54,299 bases of DNA from the IMG/VR virus record IMGVR_UViG_3300034101_001509, positions 1 to 54,299 of that record; one strand, given 5' to 3'. Numbering within the stretch: position 1 is the first letter of the stretch; every line of letters begins with the position of its first letter. A program made the position numbers and the translations under genes. The notes under the pieces are model-generated. The model made no database searches. It had not been told where the DNA came from and worked only from the letters and a program-made list of their open reading frames with translations. The stretch is from a virus. Shown one piece after another: positions 38,201-46,663 of the stretch.

Positions 38201-39529
38201 TTGTAAATAATCGTAAACACAGTCAAATGGTTTTTGCTTACAGCAAGTTACCAGTAATGGTGATGGACCAGGTGGTGGACTAGATTCACAAGGATCACTT
38301 GGTCGATCAATTTGTACACCACCTTGACAACCAGTGGTTGTATTTGATTGATATACAATACTGTCTCCACCAGATTCTGGAGTATAACAACAATATATTG
38401 TTGTTGGTTGAGGTCCACCTCCAGGAATTTCATAAACTGGATCAGACAATCTATTTGATCCCGGACAATTGTTATATTCAGCACTCCATTCTACAACATC
38501 AGATTCAGAATTGTATAAACCATAATTTGCATACCAAATATTATCCAAAGATATCATATTGATGACATCATTATTTTCAGTAAAACATGGAGCATATTTT
38601 AAAGGCCATGATATTGAATAATTACCCGATTGAAGTGTTACTCCAGCAGATAAATTATCAGTTGTAGCATACTTGGTTAAAATTTCTCCAGTAATACCAG
38701 AAGGAATAATGATTGTTATTCCTTTAGCGATATCTGCTGCTGGAGGATTTCTAACCAATACAATTTGAGCAATTGGTTGTTCATTTACTTCTATTAAATG
38801 AGTCCATTCACTCAATATGAATGTATTTGCTTTTTCCCAATCTATAGACCAATAAAAATATCTACCAGCTGTACTTGAACCACTATTAGTATATGCTGTT
38901 TTCTTTATTGGTTCGACAAAGTGAACACGTTCTCCATAATTTAGAATTTGCATATCCACAGTCTTCTTTAAAATATCATATTTTGTTCCAGTAAGACCGT
39001 AGAAATAATTTGTAGAAGAATCCCTTACAACTAATTGTCCATCAGATCCTCCAGATATACCAAGATATGGAAGTCCTGCTAAATTATATGAAATATTAAT
39101 TTCTTCAGAATCGTTTAAAGATTCTATGCGAATGAATTGAAGATTATCATTTTTCGATGAAGTAGTAAATCCTCTAAAATTCAGAGTAGATAAGATATTT
39201 CCATCTGGAAAATTTTGATAACAAACTCCATGGAGTATTTCAAACGCATCTGTTGTTTGTGTTGCTCCTCCAGCAAAAATATAATAATTGCCTGGAGCAC
39301 CTTTTATATTTGCCGAAGTTATAGCAGAATTATCAGAAAATGTAGTAACAATATTTCCATCTACAAGTGTCATTCCAATAACACTTGGTCCACTAAAACC
39401 AGTATTTCCGGTATTACCAGTATTACCATTATTACCAGTTGGACCTGTCGAACCAGTATCTCCGGTTGGACCTGTTGTTCCGATAATATTTTTCTTTACA
39501 TAAGGACTGCTACCGTAAATATAACTCAT
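35294..39529 (-). CDS. Largest collagen-like, Cys-module fibre protein with lectin-like C-terminus
   Basis: 1,411 residues. Collagen-like 17-48 (GPTGDTGSTGPTG type); beta-rich domain to ~375; Cys-rich region 379-717 containing modules such as GTCCNDCTG, GVCCYKDG, GACCDGTGLCTETTQPDC and GGCCTSTSS; then GQEFAGGIVVGIF (743-755). A long insert precedes WYIPSIDELGF (about 1190-1200), YVWTSTG (about 1260) and LELRLVRMVRC (about 1335-1345). The last ~60 residues are a separate beta strand-rich tail. Same architecture as the next gene, so the two are paralogues of different age. It starts four bases after the stop of the 39.5 kb fibre gene. Confidence 0.68.
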   Translation of the reverse strand: MSYIYGSSPYVKKNIIGTTGPTGDTGSTGPTGNNGNTGNTGNTGFSGPSVIGMTLVDGNIVTTFSDNSAITSANIKGAPGNYYIFAGGATQTTDAFEILHGVCYQNFPDGNILSTLNFRGFTTSSKNDNLQFIRIESLNDSEEINISYNLAGLPYLGISGGSDGQLVVRDSSTNYFYGLTGTKYDILKKTVDMQILNYGERVHFVEPIKKTAYTNSGSSTAGRYFYWSIDWEKANTFILSEWTHLIEVNEQPIAQIVLVRNPPAADIAKGITIIIPSGITGEILTKYATTDNLSAGVTLQSGNYSISWPLKYAPCFTENNDVINMISLDNIWYANYGLYNSESDVVEWSAEYNNCPGSNRLSDPVYEIPGGGPQPTTIYCCYTPESGGDSIVYQSNTTTGCQGGVQIDRPSDPCESSPPPGPSPLLVTCCKQKPFDCVYDYLQEACNNDGGTVVNDCSECEDNTPITIVCCNGTLCIDQQGTNPSCPQGYSRIESCTTCAQCVNNLTCVDETTPGTCCNDCTGFSYAASSLESSTNPNPCNSDAPRWITDGSSCSAESTEVGVCCYKDGNNFIQRSSEFKLACECQALGNDDKSRYKWTKKTDCIKNVDAIDCIDYFSDIGACCDGTGLCTETTQPDCLNKYWQGPGIKCSYIYGSGQQFNVCTTGTGGCCTSTSSSASCVNEVNGLANCNGGSGLFYGCGKICGDGPCTPSSFNLCDGDGTSNYPWKIRKANGTYENIVKGQEFAGGIVVGIFNPNGSQCLGNTAFGGYVNPGVELNSCNYFAGSSTSNPNNPFWTGVIGTTRIKAFNFYTGSTLSNGAVERPAGIYQSFYDLRGYGFTLNDVVSTIEHDRDQDKWLLIVSKHPVMFRQYANYNGSAAPNQNHFIKLIDGTNFINDNLWIPVNDLGNLNWENSRYADCGVIGGVGLQYAYYNIKNFVWSHGGTSHCDLLGFSDLLTTNITAFSESTTTDCYTNITNTGSVIIHEYQTVSGNQQLKIDGAFGYGGGAATNVQATNSLDVLFRTCFCDITTSCSNCEEYPGLRSRRYLKSGLAGSCGKWSRNHGIYNTIALIKSQIAEHYLYSGSGLFPSNLKSFYGATGEISGLSSLPTSTNTIPGWTGIIQLKVNISNGLDNGGWPALNKTTISEGCSVWNRLYFPVDGPTGNHTGLLNVSLPGYSALNNQYPTLSHWYIPSIDELGFIAKACRDDNLQQTINNAGGIVIGDPRLNSLDWSSAGVGPTGVNSPNSPLANIQYTKSYVWTSTGAWKDGATAQYIQRQSAVASIDPLNSGINQTSQFTNAWAIKFDPSTLSQNTSNYKVSKFHDLDDRLELRLVRMVRCDQRYYNSNSDTQLKNTFWQVPRLTISTVVTGLLPRSNVTNIFQLDLNNQSGATYSSSRWNIDPQTATIFKNTP
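39386..39481 (-). repeat. Collagen-like Gly-x-y coding repeat (35.3-39.5 kb gene)
   Basis: Glycine at every third residue for about ten triplets, mostly GPT, GNT and GDT. Asn is more frequent than in the other copies, so the repeat has drifted. Confidence 0.78.
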
Positions 39530-39533
39530 ATGA

Positions 39534-40661
39534 TTATAGTCTCAATCTTGTTTCTATCGCTGCTATTCTTGATTCAAAATTATTTAATTTAGTTTCTAAA
39601 TTTTCTTCAGTAGAACCATATTTTAATTCTGTGGCGGTGATTGATGAAGCAGTAACAGTTTCTGGAACTGCGACTTGAACTGTTAGTGGTTTAACTTTAA
39701 TTCCAACTTTTACTCGTTGTGAAACAGTAACGTTTGATCCATCTTTACCATAAACTGCTATAGGTTGTGTTAAATTAATTATAGGAGTATATACTGAATA
39801 TACTTGAGCATTTGTTGGTGTAAGTTTTACAACGGAACTTGTCGTTGTTATTGATATTTGTTTACTAGTTGCTGCTAAATCTGCGTTTGGTCTTCTTAAA
39901 ATGTACACATACTTATTGGCTACATCAACAGAAACAACAGTTCCATTATATGAGGAGTTTATTTGTGTTACTGCTTGATTTCTAGCAATTGATCCTGGTA
40001 TTGATTCACTAACTGTTATTCTTTCAACAAATCCATATTTCTTTCCAAATTTAGAATAAAAATCTGGATATTCTAAGATTGGTAGTTCATGTGAAATAGA
40101 AGCATCTAAAAAACTTTCTTCAAAATCAGTATCTCCTAATAAAGTTTGAAGAGATCCTAAATTATTGATATCATTAAATGCTGCCTGAATATCTCCACCA
40201 ATTTTATATCCAAGATAATTAACCACAACTCCACTATATGATCCATGAGGTGATGCTTGATATACTGGTTTAACTACATGTTCTAAATTTGTTGGTGCTA
40301 AATTTTGAAGAATCCCAGCAGTCTGTCCACTTAAGAAATATATGTCATTTCCTCCAGAACCACCACCACTTCCCATATCAGCAAACTTAGACGAATCTAA
40401 AGAAATTGATCCATAAATTACAGTATTTAGTTTGTTTGAAACCGAATCATATGATTCTATGACTCCAAATACTTCTGAAGTTTCTGCTGTATTTGCTTTT
40501 GAAGCAGTATATCCTGAAGTTGTCACATCGTATCTAACAACTTGTCCAAGTGTTAGTCCTGATACAAAAGGTATCGAAACAATAAGTCTAGAACCTCCTT
40601 GTGTTACTGAGACTGTATTTATTGATGCTTGTATATTTGAACTATTACTACAACTTGGCAT
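39534..40661 (-). CDS. Fibre/adsorption protein with YFLSGQTAG domain and C-terminal coiled coil
   Basis: 375 residues. An N-terminal beta domain includes LGQVVRYDVTTSGYTASKA (38-56), VFGVIESYDS (64-73) and IYFLSGQTAG (107-116), and is shared with the upstream 784-residue protein. The middle is beta-rich with repeated Thr/Val strands. The C-terminus NLETKLNNFESRIAAIETRLRL is a heptad coiled coil that probably trimerises. Start ATG is twelve bases downstream of the previous gene's stop. It is likely a subunit of a tail-associated fibre. T4 whiskers or short fibres are possible functional analogues, but no direct similarity is visible. Confidence 0.6.
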   Translation of the reverse strand: MPSCSNSSNIQASINTVSVTQGGSRLIVSIPFVSGLTLGQVVRYDVTTSGYTASKANTAETSEVFGVIESYDSVSNKLNTVIYGSISLDSSKFADMGSGGGSGGNDIYFLSGQTAGILQNLAPTNLEHVVKPVYQASPHGSYSGVVVNYLGYKIGGDIQAAFNDINNLGSLQTLLGDTDFEESFLDASISHELPILEYPDFYSKFGKKYGFVERITVSESIPGSIARNQAVTQINSSYNGTVVSVDVANKYVYILRRPNADLAATSKQISITTTSSVVKLTPTNAQVYSVYTPIINLTQPIAVYGKDGSNVTVSQRVKVGIKVKPLTVQVAVPETVTASSITATELKYGSTEENLETKLNNFESRIAAIETRLRL

Positions 40662-40672
40662 ATATTACTCCA

Positions 40673-43027
40673 TTAAATCGGATAGCTTGCGTCAGCAACC
40701 ATATGTAGATTGATTACATCATAAGGAACAGCACCTTTATTAATATTTATTTTAACAGAAGTAGTATCTGCTGTCGTACTAACTGTGGCAGTGCCTGGTG
40801 ATCCTGCCGATCTTAATTGATCGTTATAACCTTTAGTTCCAGAAGTGGACTTTAGATCTCTGTATGCTGTGTAATTATACATTTCGTTTACTACACCTTT
40901 TGGAGAATAAATTGTAATAGTTGGTTCTTCTCGCATTTCAGTGGGCAACTTGTAAATTGTATATGGTGTTGTTGGAAGATATGTAAATGAAATTGTATTT
41001 AATACAGGATCTGTAGTATTCAACATTGTCTTTGTACCGATAGTTTGTGTATTAGTATAAGTTGAATAATAAAATCTTCTTGCTTTATTTAATTTACTTT
41101 CATATTTTTCAAATATATGCGGAGGTGAACTATAAGAACTAGAATAGACAACCATAGATGCTAAACTTACATATAGACTTGTTCCAATAGCTACCGCATT
41201 ATCATATGCTTCTTCAATCAATGGAATCAGATCAATACCAATTTCAACATAATCATCAGAATAAGTTCCTGCGGATAAACTAGAAACATCATATGTTAAA
41301 GTGTATTTTGTCCAATTAGTTGTTAAATCTATAGAACCTATTGTTTCTTTGCTAATCTGGGAACCACCAGAGTAACGAGCAAAATATACATTTGCTGAAT
41401 AGTTAATCATGCTACATTTTGCGTATAGACTTACAGTCACATCCCCACCATTAAATGTTTCTATATCTTCTATAACATGACCAACTGAATATTCTCCACC
41501 CGCAGGGTCTGCTCCACCGGGATCTGCTATACATTTAAGATCAATATAATATTGTGGAGTTCCTTCGACCTCTACGCTTGAAACACTAAAGGATTGACGT
41601 TGAATATATTGTGAACTTCCAGACGCAATACCACTCTGTCTTCTTATCCAATTATCAGCAAAATAAACATCTCCGGAAGTAGTATATTGTGAATCTCTAC
41701 CAGTTGATCTCTGCCATATTGAAAAATCACCATTGAATGCGAAATTCATTCCATTTGTTAATAATTCTGAACTTGCTGCTGATTTATATGTGCTAACAGA
41801 TCCAAGATATGAATTTGCTGATGGACGCATAGAAATATGCCAATAGGTTGGAGAAGTATCAAATACTTGACCAACAACTAAAAGACCACCATCAGCATCA
41901 AATCTATAATTATCTTGTAATCTGAGTTGACCAGTAACCCCAGATGCTGGTACGTTATATGTAAGACCAGATAGAACCCAAACGCCTCTTTTTGTTGCTG
42001 CTGTACTTATACTATTAGGAATGACTGTTGTAGATCCGTGTGTTATTATTTTATAAACATTATAACTTCCACCAGATTCATCAACACTTTCAATCATACC
42101 AACAACAAAATCTTCTTCGGGTGTAAAATCAAATACTGATATATTTGAAGGAGTAGATATTACACCATCTAAATTATTAGCAAAGTTTTGACTACCACTT
42201 AAGAACCAACCGTCAATGGCAGTTCTTCCTGTATTTTCTAACCATTGATTGAAGAATGTATTTCCTGCTAAAATATCTGGAGCAAATGAAACAAAGTTTC
42301 CTGCGGAAAATCCATAACTACTTGGATTTGTTATAGATTTAGAAATTTGAACATAAATTTTATTTGTTCCGGAAAGACCTTGTGATCCAGAATCATTTAA
42401 ATAATTTCCTCTATATTGAAGAACTACACCAGAAGTAGCACCAATTCCTAATATTACAGGTTTTGAAACATAACCAATTGTTGTTGGTTCAGTAGTTGTT
42501 AAATATCCAGCAGTTTGTCCAGAAAGAAAATAAACACAACCTGGAGATAAAGTTCCGCCAGATACTGTTTGAAAATTTCCATCAATTCTTCCTAGAACCG
42601 TAACTACAGAATAACTTGAATTTTGAGAAGATATTACTCCCAGAACCTCTGCTGAATCTGGATCATCTGCTCTTGCTGCGGTATATCCTGAAGAATTTAT
42701 TCTTACAACAGATCCAAATGTATATCCAGAAGTTCCTGTTGTTATCCCGGGAACTTTAAACGAACTATTTGGTATTACAACTTCTCCATTAAAACTAACA
42801 GGACCAGAAAATGTTAATCCTGTTTGTATGTTTCCAGAGGTTCCACCGATTGATACTGTAACAAGTCCTGTTGATAAATTTGTGGATGCTAAAACTCCAT
42901 CACCACTTGTAACACCAGATACAGTTATTTGATTCAATTTTGAAATGATTTCATCATTTTCTTTTATGAACCAATCATAAAATGTAGATGAACCAGTTAA
43001 TTGTGATATTGTATCATTAAATGCCAT
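40673..43027 (-). CDS. Tail-fibre-like protein with carbohydrate-binding-like module
   Basis: 784 residues. Two copies of the YFLSG-type beta domain: 100-210 (SVVRINSSGYTAARA, VLGVIS, VYFLSGQTAG) and a divergent one at 300-370 (VVGMIESVDESGGSYNVYK, VWVLSG). From ~425 there is NGMNFAFNGDFSIWQRST (426-443) followed by FADNWIRRQSG, the typical opening of the jelly-roll carbohydrate-binding module found near the tips of many phage fibres. Then EKYESKLNKARRFYY leads into the final domain. It most likely binds host surface glycans. The short N-terminal helix region (DWFIKENDEIISKLNQI) may attach it to the baseplate. Confidence 0.7.
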   Translation of the reverse strand: MAFNDTISQLTGSSTFYDWFIKENDEIISKLNQITVSGVTSGDGVLASTNLSTGLVTVSIGGTSGNIQTGLTFSGPVSFNGEVVIPNSSFKVPGITTGTSGYTFGSVVRINSSGYTAARADDPDSAEVLGVISSQNSSYSVVTVLGRIDGNFQTVSGGTLSPGCVYFLSGQTAGYLTTTEPTTIGYVSKPVILGIGATSGVVLQYRGNYLNDSGSQGLSGTNKIYVQISKSITNPSSYGFSAGNFVSFAPDILAGNTFFNQWLENTGRTAIDGWFLSGSQNFANNLDGVISTPSNISVFDFTPEEDFVVGMIESVDESGGSYNVYKIITHGSTTVIPNSISTAATKRGVWVLSGLTYNVPASGVTGQLRLQDNYRFDADGGLLVVGQVFDTSPTYWHISMRPSANSYLGSVSTYKSAASSELLTNGMNFAFNGDFSIWQRSTGRDSQYTTSGDVYFADNWIRRQSGIASGSSQYIQRQSFSVSSVEVEGTPQYYIDLKCIADPGGADPAGGEYSVGHVIEDIETFNGGDVTVSLYAKCSMINYSANVYFARYSGGSQISKETIGSIDLTTNWTKYTLTYDVSSLSAGTYSDDYVEIGIDLIPLIEEAYDNAVAIGTSLYVSLASMVVYSSSYSSPPHIFEKYESKLNKARRFYYSTYTNTQTIGTKTMLNTTDPVLNTISFTYLPTTPYTIYKLPTEMREEPTITIYSPKGVVNEMYNYTAYRDLKSTSGTKGYNDQLRSAGSPGTATVSTTADTTSVKININKGAVPYDVINLHMVADASYPI

Positions 43028-43034
43028 TTAAACC

Positions 43035-43766
43035 TCAAGTTTCGTCTTGGACTGTTACTGCTTGTTGACCATCAGCATAACTTATTGTGTAATTTGATCC
43101 GCTAATGGTAGCAGTTAAAACTGGAAAATAAGTGTTTGTTATTTGAATAGTAGTTCTTGCTTCTATATCAGTAAATTTAACATTTTTTCTAGAAGCACCA
43201 CATGTGTTATAGGTATTTGTGTCGCCCTGAGAATTATCACGAATTTCAGAATCCTGATTTTCGTCACATAAATTATCGTCTGATGGGCAACAGGTTACAT
43301 TATTTTTTGATCCAATAAATCCAACACTAACAGTTCCAGGTGTGCTTATTGTTTTTGTATACGATGTATCGCTATAAACCCAAAAACTCATTTTTGTTGA
43401 AGGATCTGTCCACATATACCAACCAGCATCAAATGTTACAGTAAATGATAAAGTTCCATTAGTTGCTGAAATTGAAAAAATTGAAATTAAATTAGAATTG
43501 ACCGGAATCATACCTTCCCAGAAAGGTATTCTATATCCCTGAACACTTAACCAATTACTATTCATTCTTTGAGTTAAATTTAAATTAAGGAAGAACAATT
43601 CTTGAATTTCATTTAATTCAGATGCTTGTAAAGCATATCCTGGATTAAATCCTAAAAGATAATAATTTTTAGTATCTTCTCCCGTAGAAGGAGTAAAATT
43701 GTCATTCAATCTACTATAGTAGGGAGCATCTGTTAGAGGTAATGTATTACCAAAAGGTGAAACCAT
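43035..43766 (-). CDS. Small baseplate/fibre-attachment protein (DUF4815-like N-terminus)
   Basis: 243 residues. The segment YYLLGFNPGYALQASELNEIQELFFLNLNLTQRM (35-68) resembles the F-x-P-G-x-x-L-Q-A-x-E-L-N-E-I-Q opening of DUF4815-type phage proteins, which lie at the base of fibres. Then come beta strands and an inserted Cys-rich loop VTCCPSDDNLCDENQ (about 156-170). A TATAAATA late element at 43787-43794 and AAGGA 9 bases before the ATG precede it. It sits between gp8 and the fibre genes, where a connector would be expected. Confidence 0.55.
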   Translation of the reverse strand: MVSPFGNTLPLTDAPYYSRLNDNFTPSTGEDTKNYYLLGFNPGYALQASELNEIQELFFLNLNLTQRMNSNWLSVQGYRIPFWEGMIPVNSNLISIFSISATNGTLSFTVTFDAGWYMWTDPSTKMSFWVYSDTSYTKTISTPGTVSVGFIGSKNNVTCCPSDDNLCDENQDSEIRDNSQGDTNTYNTCGASRKNVKFTDIEARTTIQITNTYFPVLTATISGSNYTISYADGQQAVTVQDET

Positions 43767-43769
43767 TTA

Positions 43770-45533
43770 TTATAATCCTTTTACGATATTTATACGAACA
43801 ATTACAGAATCTACATCTGCTATTGGAAGATCTGTTTCTAATTTTGTAGTAGATAATACCTTTCCGGTATACTGTACAAATACAGGAGTATCTAATATTG
43901 AAATTATACTAGATCCACCCTTACTTGATCCATTTGTGGGACCAACTAAACTAGATCCAACTAAATCTTGTGCTTTTGTATAATCTAAATTTTTAAACTC
44001 TGTATATGAAATATAGGTTGGTCCTGAACTTACATCAAGAGATCCGCTGACCTTTGTATTTGTGTTTGTAAATGTCTCTCCATCAATACCATAAGAAATA
44101 TCATATTCTTCATCTGCTGCTGGTAGTAGTGAAGAACTACTAATATTTGAAACTTCTGCTTTTACAGTTGTTCTAAAAATATAATCTAATTTCTTATTTA
44201 AATTTGAACCAGTTACTATATCAGAAGATAATGAATTTCCGCGTGGATCTTCTACAAGACCAAACATATTTACTGAAGATGGTAGAATTATTCCTGAACT
44301 GTCTAAACTTGTTTTATCTATTCTAGCATCAATCATTACATGTTGAGCATTTAATATAGAAACAGGATCAAATGCTAGTCCATCGATTACATCAAGATTT
44401 ATTGATATTTTTGATATTAAAGTTAAAGAAGTCAACGAAGCACTTAAAATGGAAGAATCTATACTTAAAGTTACATCCGTATAACCAGATCCACGTTCTA
44501 TAACTTCAATTCCATTTATAACATATGAAGAATTTAAAAGTTTAGTTAACAGACGAATTCTTCCACCTGTTCCTGTATTACTTGTTAATGTTAATTCTGG
44601 ATTTTCTTCAGTTACAATTAAATTAGATTCAGAAAGACTAGAAAGATCTATGAATGCTGAAATAATAGATCCTTCCTCCACCGAATCATTTGTATTGACT
44701 TGATACAAATAGTAATATGGAGAAGCAGTTGAAATTTGATTTTGGTTTATAAGTTGTCCAATTTCAGCATATTCATCAACGATTGTAATTGTATTTGGAA
44801 CAGTTTCGCTGGAAGAATAAAACCTAGAGACAAATTTATCATTATTTTTCATTAAATAATAACAATCACTACACGATATTGAATCTGCTATTGTAAATAA
44901 ATCTCCCTTTTCATATTCAAATGTTCCAGAATCGTCATCGGTATTTAATGACATTTTAGCATATACACCACACTGACCGACTTCAGCAGTATTGTTATCA
45001 CAAAATTCTCTTGTTTGTAATAATTGATTTTTTTGATTTTCAGAATCAAACAATTCAAAAGAAATAACTGGCATCCATTTACTGGTTATAAATCTTTCAA
45101 TTGAAGGTGTGATACGGTATAGCGGTTTCCATGAATATCCATCCGAATATGTTTGTATTCCAGAAGTATGATATGGACGAATATTAGAAACATTTTCGCC
45201 TATTAAATCTTTTCTGTTTAGAGTATTATCAGAAATACACAAATAAATATATTGATTTTGATCATTATATACATAATAATTTCCAGAATTTTCTGTAGTC
45301 CCAGACCATGGAATATATGGTCTTTTTTGAATCCATTTGATATTAGGAACAACTGGATATACACTACTCTGACCAACTCTAATAGAAAAATCAGATTGCT
45401 TCCAAACATCTAATGCTGATTGATTTGAATTTGAAGTTGCTTGACTATTATCAGAACCAACAAAAACAAATAATTGCTTTTTAGTTCCAATATCTTTTAT
45501 AAAATTTTTAATTGTTGTGCTTTTTATGCTCAT
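43770..45533 (-). CDS. 8: gp8-like baseplate wedge protein
   Basis: 587 residues from the ATG at 45533, which makes an ATGA overlap with the previous gene; ATGs at 45539 and 45581 would overlap it more deeply. T4 gp8 is 334, so this version is much longer. The telling segment is YSDGYSWKPLYRITPSIERFI (129-149), comparable to T4 GDGYVWEYLFEIPPDV, preceded by the YLCI strand (97-100) that aligns with the T4 VYRCL strand. The middle has an inserted Cys patch ISCSDCYYL. The rest is beta-rich and may form additional wedge arms, as in aquatic T4-like phages. Confidence 0.75.
   Translation of the reverse strand: MSIKSTTIKNFIKDIGTKKQLFVFVGSDNSQATSNSNQSALDVWKQSDFSIRVGQSSVYPVVPNIKWIQKRPYIPWSGTTENSGNYYVYNDQNQYIYLCISDNTLNRKDLIGENVSNIRPYHTSGIQTYSDGYSWKPLYRITPSIERFITSKWMPVISFELFDSENQKNQLLQTREFCDNNTAEVGQCGVYAKMSLNTDDDSGTFEYEKGDLFTIADSISCSDCYYLMKNNDKFVSRFYSSSETVPNTITIVDEYAEIGQLINQNQISTASPYYYLYQVNTNDSVEEGSIISAFIDLSSLSESNLIVTEENPELTLTSNTGTGGRIRLLTKLLNSSYVINGIEVIERGSGYTDVTLSIDSSILSASLTSLTLISKISINLDVIDGLAFDPVSILNAQHVMIDARIDKTSLDSSGIILPSSVNMFGLVEDPRGNSLSSDIVTGSNLNKKLDYIFRTTVKAEVSNISSSSLLPAADEEYDISYGIDGETFTNTNTKVSGSLDVSSGPTYISYTEFKNLDYTKAQDLVGSSLVGPTNGSSKGGSSIISILDTPVFVQYTGKVLSTTKLETDLPIADVDSVIVRINIVKGL
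43787..43794 (-). promoter_or_regulatory. T4-type late promoter for the fibre cluster
   Basis: Exact TATAAATA on the minus strand. It lies in the last codons of the gp8-like gene. The predicted transcript starts near 43781 with AAAGGA and a 15-base leader, and could cover the fibre operon down to 27 kb. Confidence 0.65.
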
Positions 45534-46663
45534 GAACATGCCGATCCTGCGTTTGGAGATCCTATATCTGCCGAATAACATAATTCTAACATTGTGTTGA
45601 TATTTATATCTTTAAAATTAAATACGTCAGTTTGGGTTGTCCAGGAAGGGAATAAGTAAGTTGGTCCAGTAAATCCAGAAAAACTAGCACCACAACAACC
45701 AGTATTTGCTGTCAATCCAACATAAGTTATTCCTGCTACTGGTGTAGTTCCGATATAAATTCCAGCAGTTCTTCCCGAATAATTAAAAGATATACCATAT
45801 GGAGCATAATTTTTTAAGAATGGATATTCGCATACAAATGGTGCTGTTTCATCAAATGTTGGTCCCTGATAATCTGCTAGAGTTTTTTCAAAAACAACTT
45901 TTATTCCAGCAGGATGCATTATATTTAAATAATTTTCTTTATATTTGCTGAATAGTATTCCAACCTTTAATAAATATGACCAATCTTGAATCCAATTACT
46001 GTCTTGTATTCTAGAACCATTTAAATAACTTCCACTTAATGTTCCTATCTCCTCATACCCACCAGTTCCACTTGGAAACTTAAAGTTTTCATCATAAAAA
46101 CGACCACCATTAAGTCTTAATATATTTTTCTTTGGTGTTTCTACATTTATAGATTCTTCATCAATTCCATATAGTCTAGTAAAGAAATATTTAATTCCAT
46201 CTTCTGTTGTTTTCTTTTGATATAAAGAAGTTTTTATATTTTTAAGAAAAAGACGAAGATTTTCTTCTCTTACAACACCGCCATTAGTTTCTAAGGAATT
46301 TACATTAAATCCATCAGCAAATGAAAATGCTAATTTTTCTAAAAATTGAGATTTAGTTTCATCAATATCAATTAGACTTAAAAAATCTTGACTTAATTCA
46401 TATTGCGAACCTAAAGAACTATCGCAATATAACCAATCATAATATTTTTGTATAAAATCAAAAATAGATAAAGTTGATTGATTATTTTCTAATCTTTCTT
46501 GTTTTTCTCTCAAAACCCAATCCGGTATTTGTTCTGTTATATCGTATTGAGTTCCACAACCAATATTAAATGCTATATTTTGTAAATCTAAAATAGCATC
46601 AGAAAGTTTAGATAATCTAAACCTTACTGTTGGTTGTTGACTGTTGAGTGTTGTTGAAAGCAT
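45530..46663 (-). CDS. Baseplate wedge protein, gp7-position
   Basis: 377 residues. LEKLAFSFADGFNVNSL (104-120) and FLKNIKTSLYQKKTTEDGIKYFFTRLYGID (134-163) resemble the wedge-initiator region shared by gp7-type and tail-protein-I-type proteins, in which a helical bundle is followed by a strand-rich segment (LRLNGGRFYDENF). Its position between gp6 and gp8 agrees with the T4 order 6-7-8. T4 gp7 is 1,032 residues, so this would be a much reduced form. The C-terminal ~100 residues are Gly/Thr/Cys-rich. The start forms TAATG with the gp6 stop. The gp7 name is by position and weak pattern only. Confidence 0.55.
   Translation of the reverse strand: MLSTTLNSQQPTVRFRLSKLSDAILDLQNIAFNIGCGTQYDITEQIPDWVLREKQERLENNQSTLSIFDFIQKYYDWLYCDSSLGSQYELSQDFLSLIDIDETKSQFLEKLAFSFADGFNVNSLETNGGVVREENLRLFLKNIKTSLYQKKTTEDGIKYFFTRLYGIDEESINVETPKKNILRLNGGRFYDENFKFPSGTGGYEEIGTLSGSYLNGSRIQDSNWIQDWSYLLKVGILFSKYKENYLNIMHPAGIKVVFEKTLADYQGPTFDETAPFVCEYPFLKNYAPYGISFNYSGRTAGIYIGTTPVAGITYVGLTANTGCCGASFSGFTGPTYLFPSWTTQTDVFNFKDININTMLELCYSADIGSPNAGSACS
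45601..45608 (-). promoter_or_regulatory. Possible internal late promoter before gp8
   Basis: Exact TATAAATA on the minus strand inside the 3' end of the gp7-like gene, 68 bases before the gp8 start. The leader would be about 60 bases, longer than the other sites. Confidence 0.4.
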
